A stretch of 40,582 bases of DNA from DASUSH01 sp036375215. GTDB lineage: Bacteria; Actinomycetota; Thermoleophilia; Solirubrobacterales; 70-9. Numbering within the stretch: the stretch's first letter is position 1; each line of letters opens with the position of its first letter. The notes under the pieces are model-generated. The model did not search any database, was not told the origin of the DNA, and worked only from the letters and a program-made list of their open reading frames with translations. Of the stretch, positions 23,974 through 31,558 are shown piece after piece. A program made the translations under genes and the position numbers. The DNA is taken from assembly GCA_036375215.1 (NCBI GenBank), contig DASUSH010000081.1, positions 1 through 40,582 on the forward strand, written 5' to 3'.

Positions 23974-25673
23974 CGCTCACCGCGCCCCAGCTCGGCGACG
24001 TCGAGGTCGTCGCAGGCCTCGGCGACGCTGCGGACGGCCTGCGGCACCGTCTTGCCGAAGGCGCAGAGGCTGCCGCGCTCCATCGTCTCGAGCAGGGCGG
24101 CGTACCGGTTGAGCGAACGCGGGTCGCCGCCGCGGAAGGCGCGCACGGCGTCGAGGCCGCGGCGGGTCCCGATCCTGCAGGGCGCGCAGGTGCCGCAGCT
24201 CTCGGTCGCGGCGAACCGCCAGATGTGCTCGAGCAGCTCGGCCCCCCCGACGCTCTCGTCGACGGCGACGATGCTGCCGTGCCCGAGGTCGGCGCCGACG
24301 TCGCGCAGGGCCTCGAAGCTGAGCTGGGTGTCGAGCCGGTCGGCGGAGACGAATCCGCCGAGCGGGCCGCCGATCTGGAGCGCGCGCAGTCCGGTCCCGT
24401 CGCGGATGCCGCCGCCGAGCACGTCGAAGATGTACTGCAGCGAGACCCCGAGCTCGACCTCGTAGGCCCCGGGGTTGCGAAAGCGCTCGTTCAGGCAGAC
24501 GACCTTGGTGCCGCGGCTGTCACCGCTGCCCAGCCGGGAATAGGAGGCGCCGCCGCGGGCGACGATCCAGGGCACCGAGCAGAGCGTCTCCACGTTGTTG
24601 ACCACGGTCGGGCGGTTGAGGAACCCCCGCTCGGTGGGAAACGGTGGCCGGCTCGCGACCTCTCCGCGCAGGCCCTCCATCGAGTGGATCAGCGACGTCT
24701 CCTCGCCGGCGACGTAGGAGCCCGCGCCCTCGAAGACCTCGATCTCGAACTCGAAGCCGGTGCCGTGCACGTCCGTCCCGAGGTGGCCGGCGGCGCGGGC
24801 CTCGTCGATCGCGGCCCGGAGCGCGTCGCGGGCGCGGGGGTACTCCGAGCGCACGTAGACGAACCCGTGGGTCGCCCGCGCGGCGTAGGCGGCGAGGGCA
24901 ATCCCCTCGAGCACGCGGTGGGGATCGCTCTCCATCAGCAGGCGGTCGACGAACGAGCCGGGATCGCCTTCGTCGCCGTTGCAGATCAGATAGCGGGGGC
25001 CGTCGCTCGGGGCCTCCGCCGCCGAGCCCCACTTGACCGAGGCCGGGAACCCCGCTCCGCCGCGGCCGCGGATGCCGGAGGCGGCGACCTCGCGGCCGAC
25101 CCGCGCCCGGTCGCCGGCGGCGACGACCTCGGCCCACACCTCCCAGGCCGGCGGGCCGTCCCCGGCGAGGCCGGCGAGCACCACCGGCTCGGCGACGTCG
25201 GCGTGGAACGGGATCGGGGGGTCGTCGCGCTCGGCCTCGCCGAGCAGCTGGGCGACCAGGTCGGGGCCCGCGCAGGGCGTCGCGCCGTCGAGCGCCGCCG
25301 GGCCTGCATAGCAATAGCCGAGGCAGTAGACCGGTTGCAGGGAGCTCTCGCCGTCGCCGGAGACACCGCCCAGGGGCGCGTCGAGAGCGTCGGCGGCGGC
25401 CTCGAGGTGCGCGCCGCCGGTGGCCGCGAAGCAGGCGGTACCCGTGCAGATCTGGACATGGCGGCGCCCGCGCGGCGTCGGCGCCAGATCGGCATAGAAG
25501 GATGCGGCCCCGTTGACGTGCGAGCGCGGCAGGCCGACCTCGGCGGCGACGTGCTCGACGTCGTCCTGTTCGATCGCCCCGCCCTCGGCGTTTCGAGCGC
25601 GGAGCCGGGCAAGCACCTCGGTCGCGGGGCGACCGAAGCGCCGCTCGAGCTCGCTCACTGTGCGGCCAGGCAT
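23970..25673 (-). CDS. fdsB: Fused FdsG-FdsB (NuoE-NuoF-like) diaphorase subunit of formate dehydrogenase
   Basis: A 567-residue fusion. Residues 1-155 are NuoE/FdsG-like with a thioredoxin-type [2Fe-2S] site (CTGTACF and CLGYCYAGP). Residues 170-555 are NuoF/FdsB-like, with SGIRGRGGAGFPAS (NADH), NGDEGDPGSF (FMN) and a [4Fe-4S] site CGTCAPCRIGT plus a distal Cys in ERGSLCAFG. It passes electrons between the FdsA clusters and NAD. In well-known Fds enzymes these are two separate genes. ATG 25673 follows the PEP synthase stop by 33 bp, so the unit is probably read through from that gene. Confidence 0.9.
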   Translation of the reverse strand: MPGRTVSELERRFGRPATEVLARLRARNAEGGAIEQDDVEHVAAEVGLPRSHVNGAASFYADLAPTPRGRRHVQICTGTACFAATGGAHLEAAADALDAPLGGVSGDGESSLQPVYCLGYCYAGPAALDGATPCAGPDLVAQLLGEAERDDPPIPFHADVAEPVVLAGLAGDGPPAWEVWAEVVAAGDRARVGREVAASGIRGRGGAGFPASVKWGSAAEAPSDGPRYLICNGDEGDPGSFVDRLLMESDPHRVLEGIALAAYAARATHGFVYVRSEYPRARDALRAAIDEARAAGHLGTDVHGTGFEFEIEVFEGAGSYVAGEETSLIHSMEGLRGEVASRPPFPTERGFLNRPTVVNNVETLCSVPWIVARGGASYSRLGSGDSRGTKVVCLNERFRNPGAYEVELGVSLQYIFDVLGGGIRDGTGLRALQIGGPLGGFVSADRLDTQLSFEALRDVGADLGHGSIVAVDESVGGAELLEHIWRFAATESCGTCAPCRIGTRRGLDAVRAFRGGDPRSLNRYAALLETMERGSLCAFGKTVPQAVRSVAEACDDLDVAELGRGER

Positions 25674-25706
25674 CGGCGCCCTTCTACCGCTTCGGGCTCT
25701 CGGCTG

Positions 25707-28040
25707 CTAGCCCGCCCTGGCCGAGTCGAGGATGACCCGCCCCTCGGCGGCCCCGATCAGCCTGCGAGCGCGATCGACGGCATCGATGTTGACCGAGATC
25801 GCGTCGATCCCCGCGCGGACGAGCAGCTCGGCGTACTCGGGGTAGACCGAGGGCGCCTGGCCGCAGATCGAGGTCTGCAGGCCGAGCTCGCGTGCCCGCG
25901 AGATCAACTGCCGCAGGTACTCGGTGACGGCCTCGTCGCGCTCGTCGAAGATCTCGGCGACGACCTCGGAGTCGCGGTCGGCGCCGAGCATGAGCTGGGT
26001 CAGGTCGTTGGAGCCGATCGAGATCCCGGCGACGCCGAGCTCCGCGTAGCGCTCGAGGTGGAAGAGCACCGAGGGGACCTCGGCCATCACCCAGAGCTCG
26101 AACTGCGGCCGCTTGAAGAGCCCGGCTTCCTCGGCCGCGGTGCGTGCGGCGGCGAGCTCGCGCGGTGTGCGCACGAACGGGATCATCACGTGGAAGTTGG
26201 TGTGGCCGGTGTCCCAGACGCGCGCGATCGCATCCAGCTCGAGCCGGATCAGGTCGGGCTCGCGCATGTAGCGCAGCGCCCCGCGATAGCCGATCATCGG
26301 GTTCGCCTCCTCGGGCTCGAAGCGGTCGCCGCCCTCGAGGCCGCGGAACTCGTTGGTGCGGAAGTCGATCGTCCGGTAGGTGATCGGCCGCGGGTCGAAG
26401 CCGGCGGCGAACTTCGTCAGCGCGGCGGCCATCTTCTCGACGAATTCCTCGCCGCGGCCCTGTTCGAGCAGCAGCCGTGGGTGGCGGCCCTCGAGCGCCT
26501 CGATCACCATCAGCTCGGCGCGCAGCAGCCCGACGCCCTCGACGTCGAGCGCCGCCGCGCGCCCGACCTGGGAGGGCTCGGAGAGGTTGACGAGGAGCTT
26601 GGTCGCGGTCACCGGGGCGGCGGCGCCGACCGCCGGCTCGGCGGAGGCCGCTCCCGCGACCTCGACCGCTCCCTCGCGGACGACGCCCTCGCCGGCGTCG
26701 ACGGTGACCAGCTCGCCGTCGCGCAGCTTCGAGGTCGCGTCGGCGGTTCCGACGACGCACGGGATGCCGAGCTCGCGCGAGACGATCGCGGCGTGGCAGG
26801 TCATCCCGCCGGAGTCGGTGACGATCGCCGCCGAGCGGCGCATCAGCGGCACCCAGTCGGGCGCGGTCATGTGGGTGACGAGGATCTCGTCCTCGCCGAA
26901 GTCGGCGGATTCGTCGAGTTCGCGGATCACCCGCACCCGGCCGGCGCCGGCGCCGGGAGCCGCCCCGAGCCCGCGCACGAGGATCTCTCCGTCATGGGAC
27001 GCGATCTCCGAGTCACCGTCGCGCTCCCCGCCCGCGGAGGTCACCGGGCGCGACTGCAGCATCCAGGCCTTGCCGTCGGAGTCGAAGCACCACTCGGTGT
27101 CCTGCGCAGCGCCGTAGTGCTGCTCGATCCGGACCCCGAGATCGGCGATCTCGCGGACCTCGTCGTCGGAGAGCACCGGGGTCGCCGATTCCTCGGCGGT
27201 GAGCTCGCGGGTGACGGTGCCGCCGCCCGGCTTCGACTCGATCACCAGCTCCTTGCGGCGCACCTCGCGCGCGAGGATCGCCATGTCTTCCTTGTGGACG
27301 ATGTAGCGGTCGGGGGAGACGCTTCCGGAGACGACCGCCTCGCCGAGCCCGAACGAGCCCTCGATCACGAGCCGCTCCTCGTCCCCGGAGGAGGGGTCGA
27401 TCGTGAACATCACGCCCGCTCTGGTGGCCTGGATCTGGCGCTGGACGACGACGGCGATGTCCATGTCGGCCTGGCCGAAGCCGCGCTTGGCCCGGTAGAA
27501 GAGGGTGCGCGCCCCGAAGAGGGAGGACCAGCACGTGCGGACCGCGGCGATCGCGGAGTCGGCGCCGCGGACGTTCAGCAGGGTCTCATTCATCCCCGCG
27601 AACGAGGCCGCCTCGGTGTCCTCGGCGGTCGCCGACGAGCGCACCGCGACCGGCGCCTCGTCGTCGTCGCCGGCGAGGCGCGCGTATCCGGCGCGGATCT
27701 CCTGCTCTAGCCACTCGGGCAGGGGCTCCGCCTCGACCATCTCGCGAACGTCCGCCGAGGCCGCGGTGAGCGCGTCGGAGTCGTCGACGTCGAGCCCCTC
27801 GAGGCGCTCGGCCATCCGTTGCCGCAGGCCCTCGCCGTCGCAGAATGCCTCGTAGGCGGACGCCCCGATCACGAATCCCGGCGGGACGGGGAAGCCGGCG
27901 GCGGTGAGCTCGCCGAGGTTGGCGCCCTTGCCGCCCGCATACGCCACATCCGCGCGGGAGAGGTCGCCGAAGTCGCTGACGGGGGCTCGCGTCTCCGCGG
28001 CGGATCCGGCGCTGGTCTGGGGCGCGGCGGTGGGGCTCAT
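25707..28040 (-). CDS. ppsA: Phosphoenolpyruvate synthase (pyruvate, water dikinase)
   Basis: A 777-residue enzyme making PEP from pyruvate and ATP. The N-terminal ATP-grasp/PPDK domain starts GGKGANLGELTAAGFPVPPGF; FTIDPSSGDEERLVIEGSFGLGEAVVSG is typical of PpsA. The swivelling phosphohistidine domain has H416 in GGMTCHAAIVSRELGIPCVVG. The C-terminal TIM-barrel carries IGSNDLTQLMLGADRD and the catalytic Cys in ICGQAPS. Size fits PpsA. It is the first gene of the long minus-strand train and lies behind the operator array at 28105-28168. Next to the pyruvate:ferredoxin oxidoreductase cluster, it suggests flux from acetyl-CoA/pyruvate to PEP. Confidence 0.93.
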   Translation of the reverse strand: MSPTAAPQTSAGSAAETRAPVSDFGDLSRADVAYAGGKGANLGELTAAGFPVPPGFVIGASAYEAFCDGEGLRQRMAERLEGLDVDDSDALTAASADVREMVEAEPLPEWLEQEIRAGYARLAGDDDEAPVAVRSSATAEDTEAASFAGMNETLLNVRGADSAIAAVRTCWSSLFGARTLFYRAKRGFGQADMDIAVVVQRQIQATRAGVMFTIDPSSGDEERLVIEGSFGLGEAVVSGSVSPDRYIVHKEDMAILAREVRRKELVIESKPGGGTVTRELTAEESATPVLSDDEVREIADLGVRIEQHYGAAQDTEWCFDSDGKAWMLQSRPVTSAGGERDGDSEIASHDGEILVRGLGAAPGAGAGRVRVIRELDESADFGEDEILVTHMTAPDWVPLMRRSAAIVTDSGGMTCHAAIVSRELGIPCVVGTADATSKLRDGELVTVDAGEGVVREGAVEVAGAASAEPAVGAAAPVTATKLLVNLSEPSQVGRAAALDVEGVGLLRAELMVIEALEGRHPRLLLEQGRGEEFVEKMAAALTKFAAGFDPRPITYRTIDFRTNEFRGLEGGDRFEPEEANPMIGYRGALRYMREPDLIRLELDAIARVWDTGHTNFHVMIPFVRTPRELAAARTAAEEAGLFKRPQFELWVMAEVPSVLFHLERYAELGVAGISIGSNDLTQLMLGADRDSEVVAEIFDERDEAVTEYLRQLISRARELGLQTSICGQAPSVYPEYAELLVRAGIDAISVNIDAVDRARRLIGAAEGRVILDSARAG

Positions 28041-28077
28041 TCGGTCTCCGTCCTCTCGAGGGGCGTGGTCCGGCCCG

Positions 28078-28083
28078 ACCGTA
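28078..28083 (-). promoter_or_regulatory. -10 hexamer TACGGT for the PEP synthase - formate - nitrate unit
   Basis: On the minus strand TACGGT begins 30 bases from operator centre 28113 and lies 37 bases before ATG 28040, leaving a short leader with a purine-rich ribosome site (GAGAGGACGGAG). The same hexamer serves the divergent USP gene. Confidence 0.45.
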
Positions 28084-28104
28084 TCGCGGCCTCGCCCTCA
28101 GGCA

Positions 28105-28168
28105 TCCGTCGCCGCTTCCGAATTCGTCTAGGTGGTCACTACCGAGCCAAGCGGGTGCCGGGCACGGA
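28105..28168. promoter_or_regulatory. Operator array between PEP synthase and USP 2
   Basis: Plus-strand sites: TAGGTGGTCACTACCGA (28129-28145, arms GGTGGT...ACTACC) and CGGGTGCCGGGCACGGA (28152-28168, perfect core GTGCC-G-GGCAC). A third, weaker site is best read on the minus strand as TCGGAAGCGGCGACGGA (28121-28105). Centres 28113, 28137 and 28160 are 24 and 23 bp apart. Flanking TACGGT hexamers lie 30 (minus) and 31 (plus) bases from the outer centres, giving a nearly symmetrical divergent promoter. Confidence 0.6.
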
Positions 28169-28190
28169 TGAAACCGCGTCCGGCGCCGCC

Positions 28191-28196
28191 TACGGT
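28191..28196 (+). promoter_or_regulatory. -10 hexamer TACGGT for USP 2
   Basis: TACGGT begins 31 bases from operator centre 28160. A leader of roughly 30 bases with GGAGG at 28224-28228 precedes ATG 28234, so this message is not leaderless. Confidence 0.5.
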
Positions 28197-28233
28197 CGGA
28201 AGCGAACCCACCACCGTGAGCTCGGAGGTATCG

Positions 28234-29136
28234 ATGCAGAGGATCGTTGTCGGCTTCGACGGGAGCGATGAAGCGCGAGACGCGCTCGCGCTCGGCGAGC
28301 GGCTGGCACGGCTCGAAGGCACCGGGCTCACGGTCGCGGCGGTCGGGCTCTTCGAGCCCCAGGTCTCCACCGCGGTCGAGCGCCGGGCCGCGACGGCGAA
28401 CCTGCGCGAGCTCTTCGCCGAGGTCCGCGAGGAGCTCGGCCCGGCCCGGCCCTTCGAGTCGCGGATCGTCGAGGGCCTGCCGGCCGCGCGCGGGCTGATC
28501 TCCGTGGCTTCCGAGGAGGAAGCCGACCTGATCGTCGTCGGCTCGACCCATCGCGGCCGGATCGGCCGCGTCTTTCCGGGGAGCGTCGGCACCCAGCTCC
28601 TGCACGGAGCGTCCTGTCCGGTCGCGGTCGCGCCGCGGGGGTTCCGGGACGCCGAGCGGAGCGTTCGCGGCGTGATCGGCGTCGCCTATGACGCGAGCCC
28701 CGAGAGCGAGCTCGCGCTCGCGGAGGCCTGCCGTCTGGCGCGGGTCCTCGAGGTCTCGGTTCGCCTGATCACCGTCCTGCCCGAGGCCGGGCTCGCGGCG
28801 GTCGATCCCGCCGCCCGCGCCGAGCGGAGCGGGCGCCGCGAGCGCACCCAGGAGCGGCTCGACCGCGCGCTCGAGAGCGTGGCGGGGGTCATCGACGCCG
28901 AAACGCAAGTCATCGAGGGCGACCCCGGCCCCGCGCTCGTCGACGACTGCGAGGAGCTCGACCTGATCGTCCTCGGCTCGCGCGGGCGCGGGCCGCTGCA
29001 ACGGACCCTCCTGGGCACGGTCTCGGCGCGCGTCTGCTCGTCGTCCGAGTGCCCGGTCGTCATCGTCCCCCGCGGCGCGAAGACCGGCGCCGAGGCGCTC
29101 GCCACGGTCGGCGCCAAGAAGGGAGGCGATCGATGA
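28234..29136 (+). CDS. Tandem-domain universal stress protein 2
   Basis: A 300-residue protein with two USP domains: RIVVGFDGSDEARDALALGERLARL to GVAVAP-like PVAVAPRGF (about 1-140), then GVIGVAYDASPESELALAEACRLARVLE to PVVIVPRG (about 148-290). The second domain has the nucleotide-binding loop GSRGRGPLQRTLLGTVS, and the first has GSTHRGRIGRVFPGSVGT, so both could bind ATP. ATG 28234 is preceded by GGAGG 5 bases upstream; earlier in-frame starts lie within the operator region. It overlaps USP 3 by ATGA. Confidence 0.9.
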   Translation: MQRIVVGFDGSDEARDALALGERLARLEGTGLTVAAVGLFEPQVSTAVERRAATANLRELFAEVREELGPARPFESRIVEGLPAARGLISVASEEEADLIVVGSTHRGRIGRVFPGSVGTQLLHGASCPVAVAPRGFRDAERSVRGVIGVAYDASPESELALAEACRLARVLEVSVRLITVLPEAGLAAVDPAARAERSGRRERTQERLDRALESVAGVIDAETQVIEGDPGPALVDDCEELDLIVLGSRGRGPLQRTLLGTVSARVCSSSECPVVIVPRGAKTGAEALATVGAKKGGDR

Positions 29137-30035
29137 GCGGCGCGGCTCGCATCCTGATCGGGGTCGATCCCTCCGACGAGTGCGATGACGCAATCGCGCT
29201 CGGCGGCCTCCTCTGCGAGCCCCTCGAGGCCCGGCCTCGGTTGCTCCTGGCGCACGTCAGCGGGCAGGGCCTGCTCGACCGCGTCGATTTCGAGCACCTC
29301 GTGACGGCCGGCGCGGAGCGCCGCCTCCACATCGCGCGTACCCGGCTGCGTCCGCTCGACGCCGAGACCGTCGCGGTGGCATCCGACTCCCCTGCCGAGG
29401 CGCTCGACCACGACGCGCGCGATTGCGGCGCCTCGACCATCGTCGTCGGCTCGAGCCGGCGCACCGGCCGCGGACGGGTGACGCCGGGCGGGGTCGGCGA
29501 GAGCCTCCTGCACGCCGCTCCGTGCGCGATCGCGATCGCGCCGCGCGGCTTCGCCCGGCGAGAGCCGAACCGCGTCCGCCGGGTCGCGGCGGCGTTCGAC
29601 GGCTCCGAGGAGTCCTGGCGGGCACTCGACGCCGCGGCTCGGCTGGCCGCCCACGCCGGCGGCTCGCTGACGGTGCTGACGGTGCTCGAGCGGGGGACGA
29701 GCCCGGGGCGGCCTGACGTGTCCGAGCGCGATCGCAGGCGGGACACGCTGGACATCGCGCTCGAGCGCATCGCCCCCGAGTGCAGGGCCGAGGGCCGGTT
29801 GCTCGAGGGCGAGCCCGGCCCGGCGATCGCCGCGGCGAGCGCCGACAGCGACCTGCTCGTGCTCGGCTCGCGGGGCTACGGCCCGCTGCGCCGCGCCCTG
29901 CTCGGCGGGGTCTCGGCGAAGGTGCTTCGCGCCGCCCGCTGCCCGGTCCTCATCCACCCCCGTGGCGAGGCGGGATCGCCGGCGGGCTCCGGCCGGGCGG
30001 GCTGGAGCTCCGTTCCGGGGGAGCGCGCCGCTTAG
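29133..30035 (+). CDS. Tandem-domain universal stress protein 3
   Basis: A 300-residue double USP. Domain 1 starts ARILIGVDPSDECDDAIALGGLL and ends GSSRRTGRGRVTPGGVGESLL...IAIAPRGF. Domain 2 starts VRRVAAAFDGSEESWRALDAAARLA and has GSRGYGPLRRALLGGVS before CPVLIHPRGEA. The second loop is nearly identical to that of USP 1. The start is fixed by ATGA overlap with USP 2 and GGGAGG a few bases upstream. The stop overlaps the convergent glycosyltransferase stop. It is probably co-transcribed with USP 2 from the 28191 promoter. Confidence 0.9.
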   Translation: MSGAARILIGVDPSDECDDAIALGGLLCEPLEARPRLLLAHVSGQGLLDRVDFEHLVTAGAERRLHIARTRLRPLDAETVAVASDSPAEALDHDARDCGASTIVVGSSRRTGRGRVTPGGVGESLLHAAPCAIAIAPRGFARREPNRVRRVAAAFDGSEESWRALDAAARLAAHAGGSLTVLTVLERGTSPGRPDVSERDRRRDTLDIALERIAPECRAEGRLLEGEPGPAIAAASADSDLLVLGSRGYGPLRRALLGGVSAKVLRAARCPVLIHPRGEAGSPAGSGRAGWSSVPGERAA

Positions 30036-31456
30036 GACGTCGGATCGATCAGCCCGGCGAGCAGCTCCAGGTACTGGATCAGGTGGCGGGTGCCGAGGAA
30101 GCGGTCCTCGACCCGGGCGCGCGCGGCGGCGCCGATCCGGGCCCGGCGCTCCGGGTCGCCCAGCAGCGCCGCGAGCGCTTCGGAGTAGGCGCCGAGGTCG
30201 CTCGGATCGTCGAGCAGGACCCCGCTCTCGCCGTCGGTGACCTGGTCCTGGATGCCGCCGACGCGGCTCGCGATCACGGCCCGCGACTTCCACATCGCCT
30301 CCGCCACCGTGAGCCCGAAGCCCTCGGCGAGGCTCTTCTGCACGACGATGTCGGAGCGGCGCTGGATCGCGTTGACGATCGCCGCGTTCTCCTGGACGTC
30401 GTCCATCGGCAGGCAGGCGAGGTGAACGCGCTCGCGGACCGGCGCGGGCAGGTCGAGGCGGCGCCGGCGAACCTCGGCGAGGACCTCGACGCCCTCCGGA
30501 TCGTCGGCCACGTCCGCCACCGAGGGGCCGGCCAGCAGGAGGTGGGCGTCCGCGCTGCCCGGCAGCCGGGCGAAGCCGTCGATGACCCCGAGGGGGTCCT
30601 TCAGGCGGTCCCAGCGGGAGACCTGCGTGACCAGCGGGACGCCTTCCGGGATCAGGCGATCCTGGTCGATCTCCGCGCGGCGGTCGACTCGGCCCGGGGT
30701 CCCGTCCATGCGCACGAACGTCGGCTTGTCGGGGGCGTCGCCGTCGCCGAGTCCGGTGCGGGCGAAGATCGAGCGCGCGGTCAGCTCTTCGAGCTCCTGG
30801 TTCTTCGGCGAGAACGCGTCGATCGACGGCGGCACGACCCAGATCCGGTCCGGGTCGAGCCCCTCCCAGGCGTACTCGCGCCGCGAGAAGACGAACGCGT
30901 CGGCGCCCTCGACGTAGAGCCGGAGGAAGTCCCAGGCGTCCCGCGCGAGGTCGTTCGGGAGGTCGAGGCCGACGTGGCAGCGCCAGACCACGGTCGCGCC
31001 GGTCGGGTCGAGCGCCTCCACCATCCCGGCCGTCTGCGGGTCGTGGAGGAAGACGACGTCGCGCGGGCGGACCATCTCCGCGAGCTCGGCCGCCGCGTCG
31101 GTGAGGGCGGCCTCGTAGATCCCGCGCTCGCGGTCGCCGAGCCCGCCGCCGTCGCCCGGCGAGCCGTGCAGGCGGTTGTGGATGCGCTTGGTGACCTCGA
31201 AGAACCCGGGCTCGCCACGGATGACCGCCCAGCGGTTGTCGACCCCGGCGCCGCGGGCATAGGCGAGCAGCGACTGCAGGAGCTCGACGACGCCGCCGCC
31301 CTTCGCGGTCGAGTTGATGTGCCAGACCACGCGCCCGGCGAAGATCTCCCGCGCCAGCTCGACTCCCCGCTCGACGTCCTCGTAGCCGTCCCCGAGCAGG
31401 TCGCGAAAGCGCTCCGGAGAGAGTGCTCCCACCGAGACCGCGCTCAGCGCGTTCAT
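30032..31456 (-). CDS. GT4 glycosyltransferase, trehalose synthase (TreT)-like
   Basis: A 474-residue GT-B fold enzyme. Segments typical of trehalose glycosyltransferring synthase / trehalose phosphorylase-like proteins are WHINSTAKGGGVVELL near residue 45, WRCHVGLDLPN, and VVPPSIDAFSPKN. The GT4 donor-binding region is QKSLAEGFGLTVAEAMWKSRAVIAS, with the E-x7-E motif, then GGIQDQVTDGESGVLL. TreT joins NDP-glucose and glucose to form trehalose, a stress protectant; the exact reaction needs testing. ATG 31456 is 6 bases after a TAGGGT -10, so the message is probably leaderless. It is divergent from flavoprotein 2 across an operator-like site. Confidence 0.82.
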   Translation of the reverse strand: MNALSAVSVGALSPERFRDLLGDGYEDVERGVELAREIFAGRVVWHINSTAKGGGVVELLQSLLAYARGAGVDNRWAVIRGEPGFFEVTKRIHNRLHGSPGDGGGLGDRERGIYEAALTDAAAELAEMVRPRDVVFLHDPQTAGMVEALDPTGATVVWRCHVGLDLPNDLARDAWDFLRLYVEGADAFVFSRREYAWEGLDPDRIWVVPPSIDAFSPKNQELEELTARSIFARTGLGDGDAPDKPTFVRMDGTPGRVDRRAEIDQDRLIPEGVPLVTQVSRWDRLKDPLGVIDGFARLPGSADAHLLLAGPSVADVADDPEGVEVLAEVRRRRLDLPAPVRERVHLACLPMDDVQENAAIVNAIQRRSDIVVQKSLAEGFGLTVAEAMWKSRAVIASRVGGIQDQVTDGESGVLLDDPSDLGAYSEALAALLGDPERRARIGAAARARVEDRFLGTRHLIQYLELLAGLIDPTS

Positions 31457-31462
31457 GGCGCC

Positions 31463-31468
31463 ACCCTA
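31463..31468 (-). promoter_or_regulatory. -10 hexamer TAGGGT for the TreT-like gene
   Basis: On the minus strand TAGGGT ends 6 bases before ATG 31456 (leaderless layout). Its distance to operator centre 31492 is 24 bases, shorter than the 30-32 bases at the other promoters. Confidence 0.4.
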
Positions 31469-31483
31469 GACCCCCCGGGCGCA

Positions 31484-31500
31484 TCCGTGGCGAGTACGTA
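31484..31500. promoter_or_regulatory. Single strong DevR-like operator site
   Basis: TCCGTGGCGAGTACGTA matches the best site (9484) at 14 of 17 positions. A second, weak match, TAGGTAGGCGCTCCGGT, has its centre 24 bp downstream. A TACCCG element at 31525, 33 bases from the centre, is a poor -10 candidate for flavoprotein 2. The site is shared by the TreT-like gene (minus) and the flavoprotein 2/oxidoreductase unit (plus). Confidence 0.5.
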
Positions 31501-31558
31501 GGCGGTTTAGGTAGGCGCTCCGGTTACCCGTCCCGGTCGCGGGGACGACGATGGGGCC

